From an uncultured Bacteroidales bacterium (lineage in GTDB: Bacteria; Bacteroidota; Bacteroidia; Bacteroidales; UBA932), in contig ONMJ01000029.1 in assembly GCA_900318955.1 (NCBI GenBank), positions 1 to 45,085 of the forward strand: 45,085 nt of DNA, given 5' to 3'. The notes beneath the pieces were generated by a model. It was not told the DNA's origin. It was given only the letters and a program-made list of their open reading frames with translations, and made no database searches. A program made the position numbers and the translations under genes. Below, piece after piece: positions 17,870 through 24,362 of the stretch; within the stretch, counting starts at the first letter, position 1; every line of letters begins with the position of its first letter.

Positions 17870-17893
17870 AGTGTATTAGTTTACTATTACACT
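17870..17893 (-). promoter_or_regulatory. Palindromic operator for the GntR/ABC operon
   Basis: Two arms, GTGTATTAGT and ACTATTACAC, separated by TT and flanked by A and T, give a 24-bp palindrome with one mismatched pair. It lies directly downstream of the -7 box and covers the expected transcription start, as expected for a repressor site. The AGTGTA...TACACT outline resembles sites described for YtrA-type GntR repressors. Confidence 0.7.
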
Positions 17894-17894
17894 G

Positions 17895-17925
17895 CAAAGA
17901 TAGACACAAATTTTTATTCTGCAAA
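17895..17925 (-). promoter_or_regulatory. Promoter of ABC-GntR-DUF2807 operon
   Basis: On the minus strand, TTTG (17922-17925) and TATCTTTG (17895-17902) are separated by exactly 19 bases, a perfect Bacteroidota promoter. The operator palindrome begins one base downstream. The upstream gene's stop codon abuts the -33 box. Confidence 0.8.
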
Positions 17926-18468
17926 TTAATCATAATCTGGATAGGGGTCCTCTTCGCATGTATAAAAAGAAATATCAATTATTGTATTATTTTCTACGCC
18001 AATATATATAACCTGTAATTCCTCATCGAAAATAGTATAATAAGATGTCCCATCCGGATAATCTGCATATTTCTTAAGTGCATTACTCTCTTTATTCCTT
18101 CCATATTCCGTATGGACAAAGTCGTATGCTTCGACCTTGGATATTGAATCCCCTACTCTTACACCGCCGATAATATAGTCCGACAAAAATATATAATTAG
18201 GTGATTTGGTATCGAAACCTAATAGAGCATTGTCATCATAATCTAATACGATACGCGCTCCAAAAGAACAAATACCACTGAAATACTCCTCGTCACCAAG
18301 AATCCAAGAATCAGGATACACATCGTCCCTCCACTGCTCTGGCGGATTGCCAAGCAATGCAGAAACGGCTTCTGGGCCTACTTTATTGAACTGTTTGATG
18401 TCTATTTGGGCATAAGCGCTCAAAACCGACATCATAATTGCAATCAAAATTGAAAGAATCTTTTTCAT
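17926..18468 (-). CDS. Exported hypothetical protein, paralogue B of a tandem pair
   Basis: A 180-residue protein with signal peptide MKKILSILIAIMMSVLSAYAQ. I do not recognise the family. It begins IDIKQFNKVGPEAVSALLGN after the signal, then a stretch with a conserved QWRDDVYPD, followed by a beta-rich C-terminal half ending in the acidic EEDPYPDYD. It follows its paralogue (18473-19057) after 4 bases, so the two are cotranscribed. A 68-base block in the N-terminal coding part is identical to the paralogue, while the rest has diverged strongly. The A+T content is higher than in the surrounding metabolic genes. The function is unknown; export to the periplasm is likely. Confidence 0.75.
   Translation of the reverse strand: MKKILSILIAIMMSVLSAYAQIDIKQFNKVGPEAVSALLGNPPEQWRDDVYPDSWILGDEEYFSGICSFGARIVLDYDDNALLGFDTKSPNYIFLSDYIIGGVRVGDSISKVEAYDFVHTEYGRNKESNALKKYADYPDGTSYYTIFDEELQVIYIGVENNTIIDISFYTCEEDPYPDYD
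18326..18393 (-). repeat. 68-bp block identical to 18915-18982
   Basis: Every base of this stretch matches 18915-18982 in the neighbouring paralogue, while the bases on both sides differ at once. It encodes part of the conserved N-terminal region. Such a sharp, perfect block inside diverged genes suggests gene conversion. Confidence 0.85.
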
Positions 18469-18472
18469 TCAA

Positions 18473-19057
18473 TTACATAATCAAAAGATTTGTATAGTCA
18501 TAATCTGGATAGGGCGGCACTTCCACGGGCTCGCTGAAACCAATTTCCACGATGATATCGCTCTCATTTACTAAAAAATGTAATCTCTGTAGCTCCTCTG
18601 AAAATAGCCAATAATACCTCAATAGTTCACCTGTTTTATCTGTATATGAGCCTGATTGAGTCAACGCATTCCCGCTTTTGCTCCTCCTTCCATATCGCGT
18701 ATGAACAAAATCATAAGACCCCACTTTTGATATTGGGTCACCTACCCTTACTCCTTCAGGAATAAAGCTTAATAAAAACGGATAAACAGAAGATTTCGTT
18801 GCAAATCCGACAAGTCGATAATCGACATCATTCAAGCAGATACGCGCATTGAACGAACATGTATTATTATGATATTCCTCATCTCCAAGAATCAGACAGT
18901 CCGGATAGACATCATCCCTCCACTGCTCTGGCGGATTGCCAAGCAATGCAGAAACGGCTTCTGGGCCTACTTTATTGAACTGCTTGATGTCGATTTGGGC
19001 AGACATCGTCGTAGAAATCGTAGCAAATACAATAAAACAAAGGGCTATTATCTTCAT
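18473..19057 (-). CDS. Exported hypothetical protein, paralogue A of a tandem pair
   Basis: A 194-residue relative of the protein encoded at 17926-18468. The signal peptide is MKIIALCFIVFATISTTMSAQ. The mature N-terminus (IDIKQFNKVGPEAVSALLGN, QWRDDVYPD) is the same as in the paralogue, and both share VRVGDPISKV or VRVGDSISKV and FVHTxYGR. The C-terminal half differs, ending in PPYPDYDYTNLLIM. No known domain is visible. The pair is probably a recent tandem duplication whose C-terminal parts have been diversified. A decayed piece of a regulator gene lies directly upstream, and no clear promoter is seen. Confidence 0.75.
   Translation of the reverse strand: MKIIALCFIVFATISTTMSAQIDIKQFNKVGPEAVSALLGNPPEQWRDDVYPDCLILGDEEYHNNTCSFNARICLNDVDYRLVGFATKSSVYPFLLSFIPEGVRVGDPISKVGSYDFVHTRYGRRSKSGNALTQSGSYTDKTGELLRYYWLFSEELQRLHFLVNESDIIVEIGFSEPVEVPPYPDYDYTNLLIM
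18915..18982 (-). repeat. 68-bp block identical to 18326-18393
   Basis: This is the second copy of the perfect block shared by the two paralogous genes. The copies are 589 bases apart and in the same orientation. Confidence 0.85.
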
Positions 19058-19108
19058 GGCTTTTAATCACATTTGATATTAGTTATTCTTCCATTATTAA
19101 CAGTCAGA

Positions 19109-19279
19109 CTATCTGTGTTCAATGTTCCATTGATATAAGGGGACCCGCGCATTCTCTCGCGAGATATTGAAGAGGAAGGCTATTGCCGAAGAACTGAATC
19201 CAACGATTATATAACTCAACAATCTGTAATTCTCCTCCCCTATGGTGGGAAAATCCTTCCGAAGGATTACGGGCTCCGC
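19109..19279 (-). pseudogene. Decayed fragment of the TPR/HTH regulator
   Basis: The minus strand reads LRKDFPTIGEENYRLLSYII, then VGFSSSAIAFLFNISRENAR, before running into unrelated sequence and a stop at 19109-19111. This matches the C-terminal segment of the lipoprotein at 20783-22444 (LREDFPMIGEENFRLLSYLI, VGLDSSAIAFLCNVSRENAR). There is no start or upstream domain. It is a truncated second copy of that regulator's helix-turn-helix-like region and accounts for most of the gap between 19058 and 19358. The remaining part of the gap shows nothing else. Confidence 0.8.
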
Positions 19280-19358
19280 CTACGATATAAACAGAAAAAG
19301 AGAGGCTCGCTAAAATCGCTTTTTTGCCGGCCTCATAGCATGAAACATTATAACTTTT

Positions 19359-19889
19359 TTAACGTCTATTGATTATTTGCCGTACGAGATCTACCACAAA
19401 TATAACGGCTATAATAATCGTCGCCACATTTAGCGGAAGCCGTCCAAGAGCAATTCCAAGGACGATTCCAACCAACATCACAACGTCCAGAACGGTAGTC
19501 AGGCGTATTTCCTGATCGAAGAATTGCTTCAGGGTCTTTGGGTAATTGTTCTTATCAATAATAAATTGAACAAGACCGACAATGCCTATCAGACTAACCA
19601 GACAGAAGAATGGAACAAGAGAGATTTCTGTGGAAAAATGAGTCCCCTTTATCAGAAAAAAACACCCGCCAAGAAAAAGGAGAGCACTCACCAATAGCGG
19701 AGACCTCTCAATCTCCTTAGGGTGCCCTGCTTTAACCTCAATGAGTATAGCGACAAGAGCTAAAAGAAGGACTATCGCAGCCAGGATGACTCCCTTTGTC
19801 CCGCTAAATACAGCATAAAACAGATACGCTGCTGCCAATGCAACAATAACATGCATCAGACGCTCCAATAAAATCAATCTCTTATCCAT
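19359..19889 (-). CDS. Small multi-spanning membrane protein
   Basis: A 176-residue hydrophobic protein with about five to six membrane helices arranged as pairs: VIVALAAAYLFYAVF, GVILAAIVLLLALVAILI, LLVSALLFLGGCFFLI, LVPFFCLVSLIGIVGLVQFI, VVMLVGIVLGIALG and ATIIIAVIFVVDLV. It has no motif I can name. It begins 12 bases after the outer-membrane protein gene at 19902-20396, so the two are probably cotranscribed. The function is unknown; it could be a membrane partner of the beta-barrel protein. Confidence 0.65.
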   Translation of the reverse strand: MDKRLILLERLMHVIVALAAAYLFYAVFSGTKGVILAAIVLLLALVAILIEVKAGHPKEIERSPLLVSALLFLGGCFFLIKGTHFSTEISLVPFFCLVSLIGIVGLVQFIIDKNNYPKTLKQFFDQEIRLTTVLDVVMLVGIVLGIALGRLPLNVATIIIAVIFVVDLVRQIINRR

Positions 19890-19901
19890 AACTTATTTTT
19901 A

Positions 19902-20396
19902 TTAGAACCTTACTCCGACAGAAAGACCATTGCAAAATCCCGTAAGGCGAAGGTCTTTAGCAAAGAGGCCGTACATACTAACTCCGACAAAGAAATTATC
20001 GGTCAAGTTATAACGTGGATTCCCTTCTATAAAGAAAAAACCTTTTTTCATGTTTGATCCATCTGCTTGGCGATCCCACAGCAGACCTCCACCGATCTTT
20101 GAAACCAGATCAAATTTGGATGGACCTCCCTGAAAGAAATAGTAACCGACGCTTCCCGCTACCTGATACAAATGGTTATAAGTGTTTATTGCACTTGCTC
20201 CTTCTCCAAACTCTACATTAAGCGCCCAGTCATTGCTCACATGTACGGCTCCGCCAGCCCGAGCAAGCCACATCAAACCGAAATTACTATGTACAAGAGA
20301 ATACTGCGATCCGATCTCAAAACGGGGATGCGTCTGCCCGCTGGCCACAAATAGTGATAGCAAAACGGCCGATAAAACAATAAGAGTCCGTTTCAT
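19902..20396 (-). CDS. Small outer-membrane beta-barrel protein
   Basis: A 164-residue exported protein with MKRTLIVLSAVLLSLFVASGQ as signal. The ATG at 20396 is chosen because it starts the signal peptide; an upstream ATG at 20456 would add an unlikely tail and overlap the small ORF at 20435-20566. The mature part alternates polar and hydrophobic residues with many glycines and aromatics (VGYYFFQGGPSKFDLVSKIG) and ends NGLSVGVRF, a terminal Phe as in outer-membrane barrels. With about eight strands it resembles OmpA/OmpW-size barrels. TATATTTG at 20416-20423 could be its own -7 box. Confidence 0.65.
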   Translation of the reverse strand: MKRTLIVLSAVLLSLFVASGQTHPRFEIGSQYSLVHSNFGLMWLARAGGAVHVSNDWALNVEFGEGASAINTYNHLYQVAGSVGYYFFQGGPSKFDLVSKIGGGLLWDRQADGSNMKKGFFFIEGNPRYNLTDNFFVGVSMYGLFAKDLRLTGFCNGLSVGVRF

Positions 20397-20434
20397 AATT
20401 CTTACATGATTTATACAAATATAACTATTTATTT

Positions 20435-20566
20435 CTAATCCTCTTCTGATCCCCAAAGTATTAGACTAGAAGAAGCTAAAGAATCGCTACCATCATTAGA
20501 GGCAATAGACATAACTGGAGGGAATAATAACCCAACAATCGCAAATAAAAGTACTAGCTTTTTCAT
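20435..20566 (-). CDS. 43-residue secreted peptide (small ORF)
   Basis: A short open frame, ATG at 20566 to TAG at 20435. It encodes MKKLVLLFAIVGLLFPPVMS as a near-ideal signal peptide, then a polar tail with NDGSDSLASSS and an acidic end (WGSEED). Only about 20 residues would remain after cleavage. A promoter with a perfect -7 TATTTTTG lies just upstream, giving a very short leader. It is 38 bases upstream of the beta-barrel gene and is probably the first gene of that unit. The function is unknown. A secreted peptide signal or an outer-membrane associated factor are options. The clean signal peptide plus promoter make it more credible than a chance ORF. Confidence 0.5.
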   Translation of the reverse strand: MKKLVLLFAIVGLLFPPVMSIASNDGSDSLASSSLILWGSEED

Positions 20567-20580
20567 ATTTTTTGTTTTTC

Positions 20581-20612
20581 CAAAAATATCCGGGATATTT
20601 CGTGAAAACAAG
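20581..20612 (-). promoter_or_regulatory. Promoter of the small secreted peptide unit
   Basis: On the minus strand, CTTG (20609-20612) and TATTTTTG (20581-20588) are separated by 20 bases. The -7 box fits TAnnTTTG exactly and the -33 box has one mismatch. The start codon at 20566 is only about 8 nt from the expected transcription start. Confidence 0.5.
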
Positions 20613-20629
20613 AAAATGGGCGAAAAAAG

Positions 20630-20774
20630 CGTTACAAGTACGATTATTTAATTTGTTGATTATCAGCTATTTAATTTTTTACCCCACGGCTTATGTGACT
20701 TCAAAAGCACAAATTCCGCCCGTGCATAATATTGATTTTCAAGCGGTTACACCTTTGTTTGCCGCGTTGTAACG
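20630..20774. mobile_element. Possible MITE-like element with 8-bp terminal inverted repeats
   Basis: CGTTACAA at 20630-20637 and TTGTAACG at 20767-20774 form perfect terminal inverted repeats around a 145-bp stretch. The inside has no believable gene; a plus-strand ORF from 20572 crosses it but also crosses the promoter of the small peptide. No target-site duplication is obvious. It sits between two transcription units in a stretch rich in accessory genes. Confidence 0.3.
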
Positions 20775-20782
20775 TTTTATTT

Positions 20783-22444
20783 CTAATGAGAGTCGTTTTG
20801 AGACTTCAAAAAAGTGTAGTAGAGGTCGTGATTGGGTGTCTCTGCATTAAGGACGATGCCCTTTATTCGAGTTTTTTTCACTCGCGCATTCTCGCGAGAA
20901 ACATTGCACAGGAAGGCTATTGCCGAAGAGTCGAGTCCTACGATTAAATAACTCAACAATCTGAAATTCTCCTCCCCAATCATCGGAAAATCCTCTCGGA
21001 GTTTTTTCATTATATTATCGCACTCGGCATTTAACCTCTCTTCGAACTTGTATTGTTTATCTTCATTTCTTACTTCAGAAACTATCTCTACTATCTTGTC
21101 GGCATATTTCTGCATTGTGGCTTTGCTGATATTATCAACGTTCTTCTTATAACCGAGCAGACGATTCACTTCTTCAAACTGTGAATGGAAAATCTGCGCG
21201 AAGGCCTTTCTTATATTGTTGTACTTTTCTTGAACGGAACTCTCATTCTCCTTAGCCATCTCCAGCATTATCATTGTCTGTTCGAGATCGTTTTGAAGTA
21301 CTTCTTTTTCTGCCTTCGACGCTCTAACTCTTAAAACAGCTACAATTGTAACGGCAGTAATCAGAATTAATGATAACATTATTCCAAGCAGTAATTCCAT
21401 CAGAGACATCTTACGCTCATAATTGGCTTTCTCTGTCTCATGCCGATAATAATCCGATTCTGCCCTGTAAACAGATTGATTCAATAGACTACGAACAGTC
21501 GAATCTACTGCTGAGGCATAGCGCTCATGTTCATAAAGGGCCTTGTCTGTATCATTCAACGCTTTATACCATCTGTATTTTGAATAGTACGTCTGAGCAT
21601 CGTCAGGATATTTTGACAGTCGCTGTTTCAAAGAATAAGCCTTCTCTTTATCCCCGGCAAGTAGAAGGGCATAAGCATAGTTATAATACTCATAAACAGA
21701 CATTGTCAGGCCATGAGAGAGAGCTGTATCCAACCAAGGAATGACCTTTTCTGCTTGTGGATTATTTTGAGTTATTTCATTATAGGCCCTACCGAGGAAG
21801 GCGATATAGTAGGGATCGGGCCTCTCGCAAAGAGAAGCGAAAATACTGTCAGCCTTCTCGAAAAATCTATTATTATGATAAGCATTCGCGAGATGATTTT
21901 TAGCAAGATCCAGATGGCTGGGATCCCCGTACTCTAAAAAATGGTCATAGGCGATCTTAGACCACTTTAGCTCATCTTCATTATTGTGATTGCCGCAATG
22001 TACTCTTCCCAAAGCCGCGCTTACCATCCCCTTCCAATATGGATCTTGATATCCATCGAGAAGATCATACGCTCGCTTTAATGTTATACAAGCTGCGGCA
22101 TAATCTGCCCCGTTTTGCTGAATTCGGCCAAGATAATATAGCGACTGGGCCTTCTCCAAATCAGTGCCACGCTTCTCATAGTAGTCCACCGCCGGCATTA
22201 TTACCCCGGCATCAGTAGTATCAATATAATTCTTATCTATGGCCATGGCGTACAGTAATGAATACTTCGCCTTCTCAGCGCTGCCACGGAGAGATAGTGT
22301 ATCTATTCCCTTAAGAACATTGAGGGCGCTGTCAGGGCGAGTCTGGATATAACTGGCGACGTCATCCAGTTCATTCATTACCGCCCGAGTGCAACCACAG
22401 AGCAGTGCAAAGACTACGACAAATACTGATGATAATTTCTTCAT
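20783..22444 (-). CDS. TPR lipoprotein with transmembrane helix and HTH-like C-terminus
   Basis: A 553-residue protein. The ATG at 22444 gives MKKLSSVFVVVFALLCGC, a lipobox signal; a longer frame to 22729 overlaps the upstream gene and is rejected. Residues about 20-370 are TPR-like helical pairs (AKYSLLYAMAIDKNYID, EKAQSLYYLGRIQQNGA). About 395-420 is a transmembrane helix (LLLGIMLSLILITAVTIVAV), followed by a coiled coil. The C-terminal 70 residues, with ENFRLLSYLIVGLDSSAIAF and NVSRENARVKKTRIK, look like the helix-turn-helix segment of the Bacteroidota membrane TPR regulators. It may sense the envelope and act on transcription, but this is inference. It begins 1 base after the S51/ATP-grasp gene. 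A decayed copy of its C-terminus lies at 19109-19279. Confidence 0.8.
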   Translation of the reverse strand: MKKLSSVFVVVFALLCGCTRAVMNELDDVASYIQTRPDSALNVLKGIDTLSLRGSAEKAKYSLLYAMAIDKNYIDTTDAGVIMPAVDYYEKRGTDLEKAQSLYYLGRIQQNGADYAAACITLKRAYDLLDGYQDPYWKGMVSAALGRVHCGNHNNEDELKWSKIAYDHFLEYGDPSHLDLAKNHLANAYHNNRFFEKADSIFASLCERPDPYYIAFLGRAYNEITQNNPQAEKVIPWLDTALSHGLTMSVYEYYNYAYALLLAGDKEKAYSLKQRLSKYPDDAQTYYSKYRWYKALNDTDKALYEHERYASAVDSTVRSLLNQSVYRAESDYYRHETEKANYERKMSLMELLLGIMLSLILITAVTIVAVLRVRASKAEKEVLQNDLEQTMIMLEMAKENESSVQEKYNNIRKAFAQIFHSQFEEVNRLLGYKKNVDNISKATMQKYADKIVEIVSEVRNEDKQYKFEERLNAECDNIMKKLREDFPMIGEENFRLLSYLIVGLDSSAIAFLCNVSRENARVKKTRIKGIVLNAETPNHDLYYTFLKSQNDSH

Positions 22445-22445
22445 T

Positions 22446-24359
22446 TTATTCCTGAACAAATTTGAAGTAGGCGTCCATTTCCTTTTTCGTCGAGAAAAGG
22501 GCCATGTAGACCTCATCGCAAAGGGCGGAGGAAAGAGCTTTAGGGACTCGGTCGTACATGCAGATGGACGAGCCGTAGCGGGCAAGAATCTCTTCACGGG
22601 AATGCTTATATGAATGAATATCCCTCCTCCCGGCATAGGCGCAGTAGCGGGAGTCTCCGAGCGGCTTTCGGCGCTCATCAAAAGCAACCATGTCCGCCCA
22701 TATCTGGAAGACATCGGTGGAATGGGCAAAATTCATCATGTCAGGAGTGAAGCCCCCGGGTGGGCGCATATTGACTTCGAGGCCTACATAATCTCCCTTT
22801 TTCCCAAGTCCTTCCCTGTCGCGGTCAAGCTGGAAATACTCGAGATGGACGAACCGGCCGGTCACTCCGAAGGCCTTTACTGTCCGTCGGCCGATCTCGG
22901 CAAGAGAGGGAGGAACAGTCTTATTTGTATAATAATCGATGTCCAGTTGCTTGTTGACGATGTCCATAATAGGGGTCGGAAAGACGCTATTGTTCTCGAA
23001 AATAGGCTCTCCCTTGCTATTGAAAATGGCATCGTAGGATACCAGAAGGCCTGTTATGAACTCCTCGAGGACAAATGCACCGGAATTTGGATGGGATGCG
23101 AACCATGCTTCGAGCTCACCATCGTCATGGAGCTTGAATGTCCCTTCTGCTCCGACTCCATTATCCGGCTTAGCAATAATCGGATAACCGGTTTTCGCCG
23201 CAAAGGACTTCACTGCCTCCAGACCCTCAGAGCCCTTAATCTGCCTGGCGGTAGGGATACCTCCCTTGGCATAATATTCCTTCATCCGGGACTTCTCCTT
23301 GATGGAAGCGATTCGGTCTGTCTTGAATCCGGTATTTACATTGAAATCCGTCCTGAGCTGGGCATCCTGCTCGAGCCAATACTCGTTGTTGGATTCAATC
23401 CAATCGATCTTTCCATATTTGAATGAAAAGTATGCAACAGCCTTGAATACTTCGTCATAATTCTCAAGGTCATTAACTTTATAATAGTCAGTCAGCGAGT
23501 GACGAAGCTCCTCTGAGAGGTTCTCATAATTGGTGTCGGCGACGCCTAGGACCCGCACACCGTTACGACGAAGACCCGCGCAGAAATGGGCATAGGTCTC
23601 GGGGAAATGGGGAGAAATAAAAATAACGTTCATAAAAGAATAAGATTCGTTTTCGTTGCATAAATGGTGCATAAGACCGTTTTCAATAGACCACGCTTCA
23701 CCGCGAAGAATGCAATGCATTTCTCCGGGAGTGCCTCGGCATACTATGTAGCCGCCGTCCCGGAAAGTGATAAAGCGATGGCCGTAGCTGTCTGGGAAAA
23801 TCACATCCTCAAATAGGCGGCGTCCATCAATGATCGCTGAACGCACCTGCCCTAGGTGAGGGACAATATTGATATCTACGAGGCCGAGGCCTGGGAGCCA
23901 CCTCTCATAGGCAGGATCAATGCTCTCTCCGGGGAGCTCGGGATGGGAATATACCCTCCGGGCACAGTTCATGGAACCCGCGCTGCAACCCATGACAACT
24001 CCGTCATAGGCCTTCAGGATATCTGCAAGACCGATTTCATGGAAAAATCGGTTCTGAGTAGGGACATGCCCACCACAGAGGATGACAAAGTCGGAAGAAG
24101 CGACTAGTGAGGCCGCCAAAGACGCATTATGGCGCTCCAGCATATCAAGGGCACCATATGCGATGCCTGAACGGCGGATACATTCCGCCATGGATTCTTT
24201 TACATATTTGGTGAAGTCGGGATCATCCGGGGCTGCAGAAATCAGAAGGATCGATGGATTCTCCGGCAAAGCCGCCTTGACTTCGTCGAGAAAGCCGTTG
24301 TCCATCGTAAACCTGTCCTCCCCGTATCTTGTCGGACTTCCTGTCAGAAATAGTATCAT
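22446..24359 (-). CDS. Fusion of peptidase S51 and ATP-grasp ligase
   Basis: A 637-residue two-domain cytoplasmic protein. Residues 1-235 form a peptidase S51 (dipeptidase E/cyanophycinase type) domain with ILLISAAPDD, the nucleophile motif GCSAGSMN (Ser126) and His168 in NIVPHLGQ. Residues 243-637 form a complete ATP-grasp carboxylate-amine ligase: it starts MNVIFISPHFPETYAHF, has the ATP-binding Lys397 in GYPIIAKPDNGVGAEG and the metal-binding LEVNMRPPGG (Glu528, Asn530). Met243 begins exactly where separate ATP-grasp proteins start, so internal translation is possible. Both active sites look intact, so the protein should hydrolyse one peptide-like bond and form another, perhaps in the same metabolite. 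It lies between an esterase gene (3 bases upstream) and the TPR lipoprotein gene (1 base downstream). Confidence 0.88.
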   Translation of the reverse strand: MILFLTGSPTRYGEDRFTMDNGFLDEVKAALPENPSILLISAAPDDPDFTKYVKESMAECIRRSGIAYGALDMLERHNASLAASLVASSDFVILCGGHVPTQNRFFHEIGLADILKAYDGVVMGCSAGSMNCARRVYSHPELPGESIDPAYERWLPGLGLVDINIVPHLGQVRSAIIDGRRLFEDVIFPDSYGHRFITFRDGGYIVCRGTPGEMHCILRGEAWSIENGLMHHLCNENESYSFMNVIFISPHFPETYAHFCAGLRRNGVRVLGVADTNYENLSEELRHSLTDYYKVNDLENYDEVFKAVAYFSFKYGKIDWIESNNEYWLEQDAQLRTDFNVNTGFKTDRIASIKEKSRMKEYYAKGGIPTARQIKGSEGLEAVKSFAAKTGYPIIAKPDNGVGAEGTFKLHDDGELEAWFASHPNSGAFVLEEFITGLLVSYDAIFNSKGEPIFENNSVFPTPIMDIVNKQLDIDYYTNKTVPPSLAEIGRRTVKAFGVTGRFVHLEYFQLDRDREGLGKKGDYVGLEVNMRPPGGFTPDMMNFAHSTDVFQIWADMVAFDERRKPLGDSRYCAYAGRRDIHSYKHSREEILARYGSSICMYDRVPKALSSALCDEVYMALFSTKKEMDAYFKFVQE

Positions 24360-24362
24360 CGG

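Noticed and set aside
20572-20772. 66-residue plus-strand ORF
   Set aside because: It runs through the promoter of the small peptide and the inverted-repeat element and has no sign of coding function.
20783-22729. TPR protein extended to an ATG at 22729
   Set aside because: The added 95 residues overlap the S51/ATP-grasp gene in another frame and are not protein-like. The ATG at 22444 gives a lipoprotein signal.
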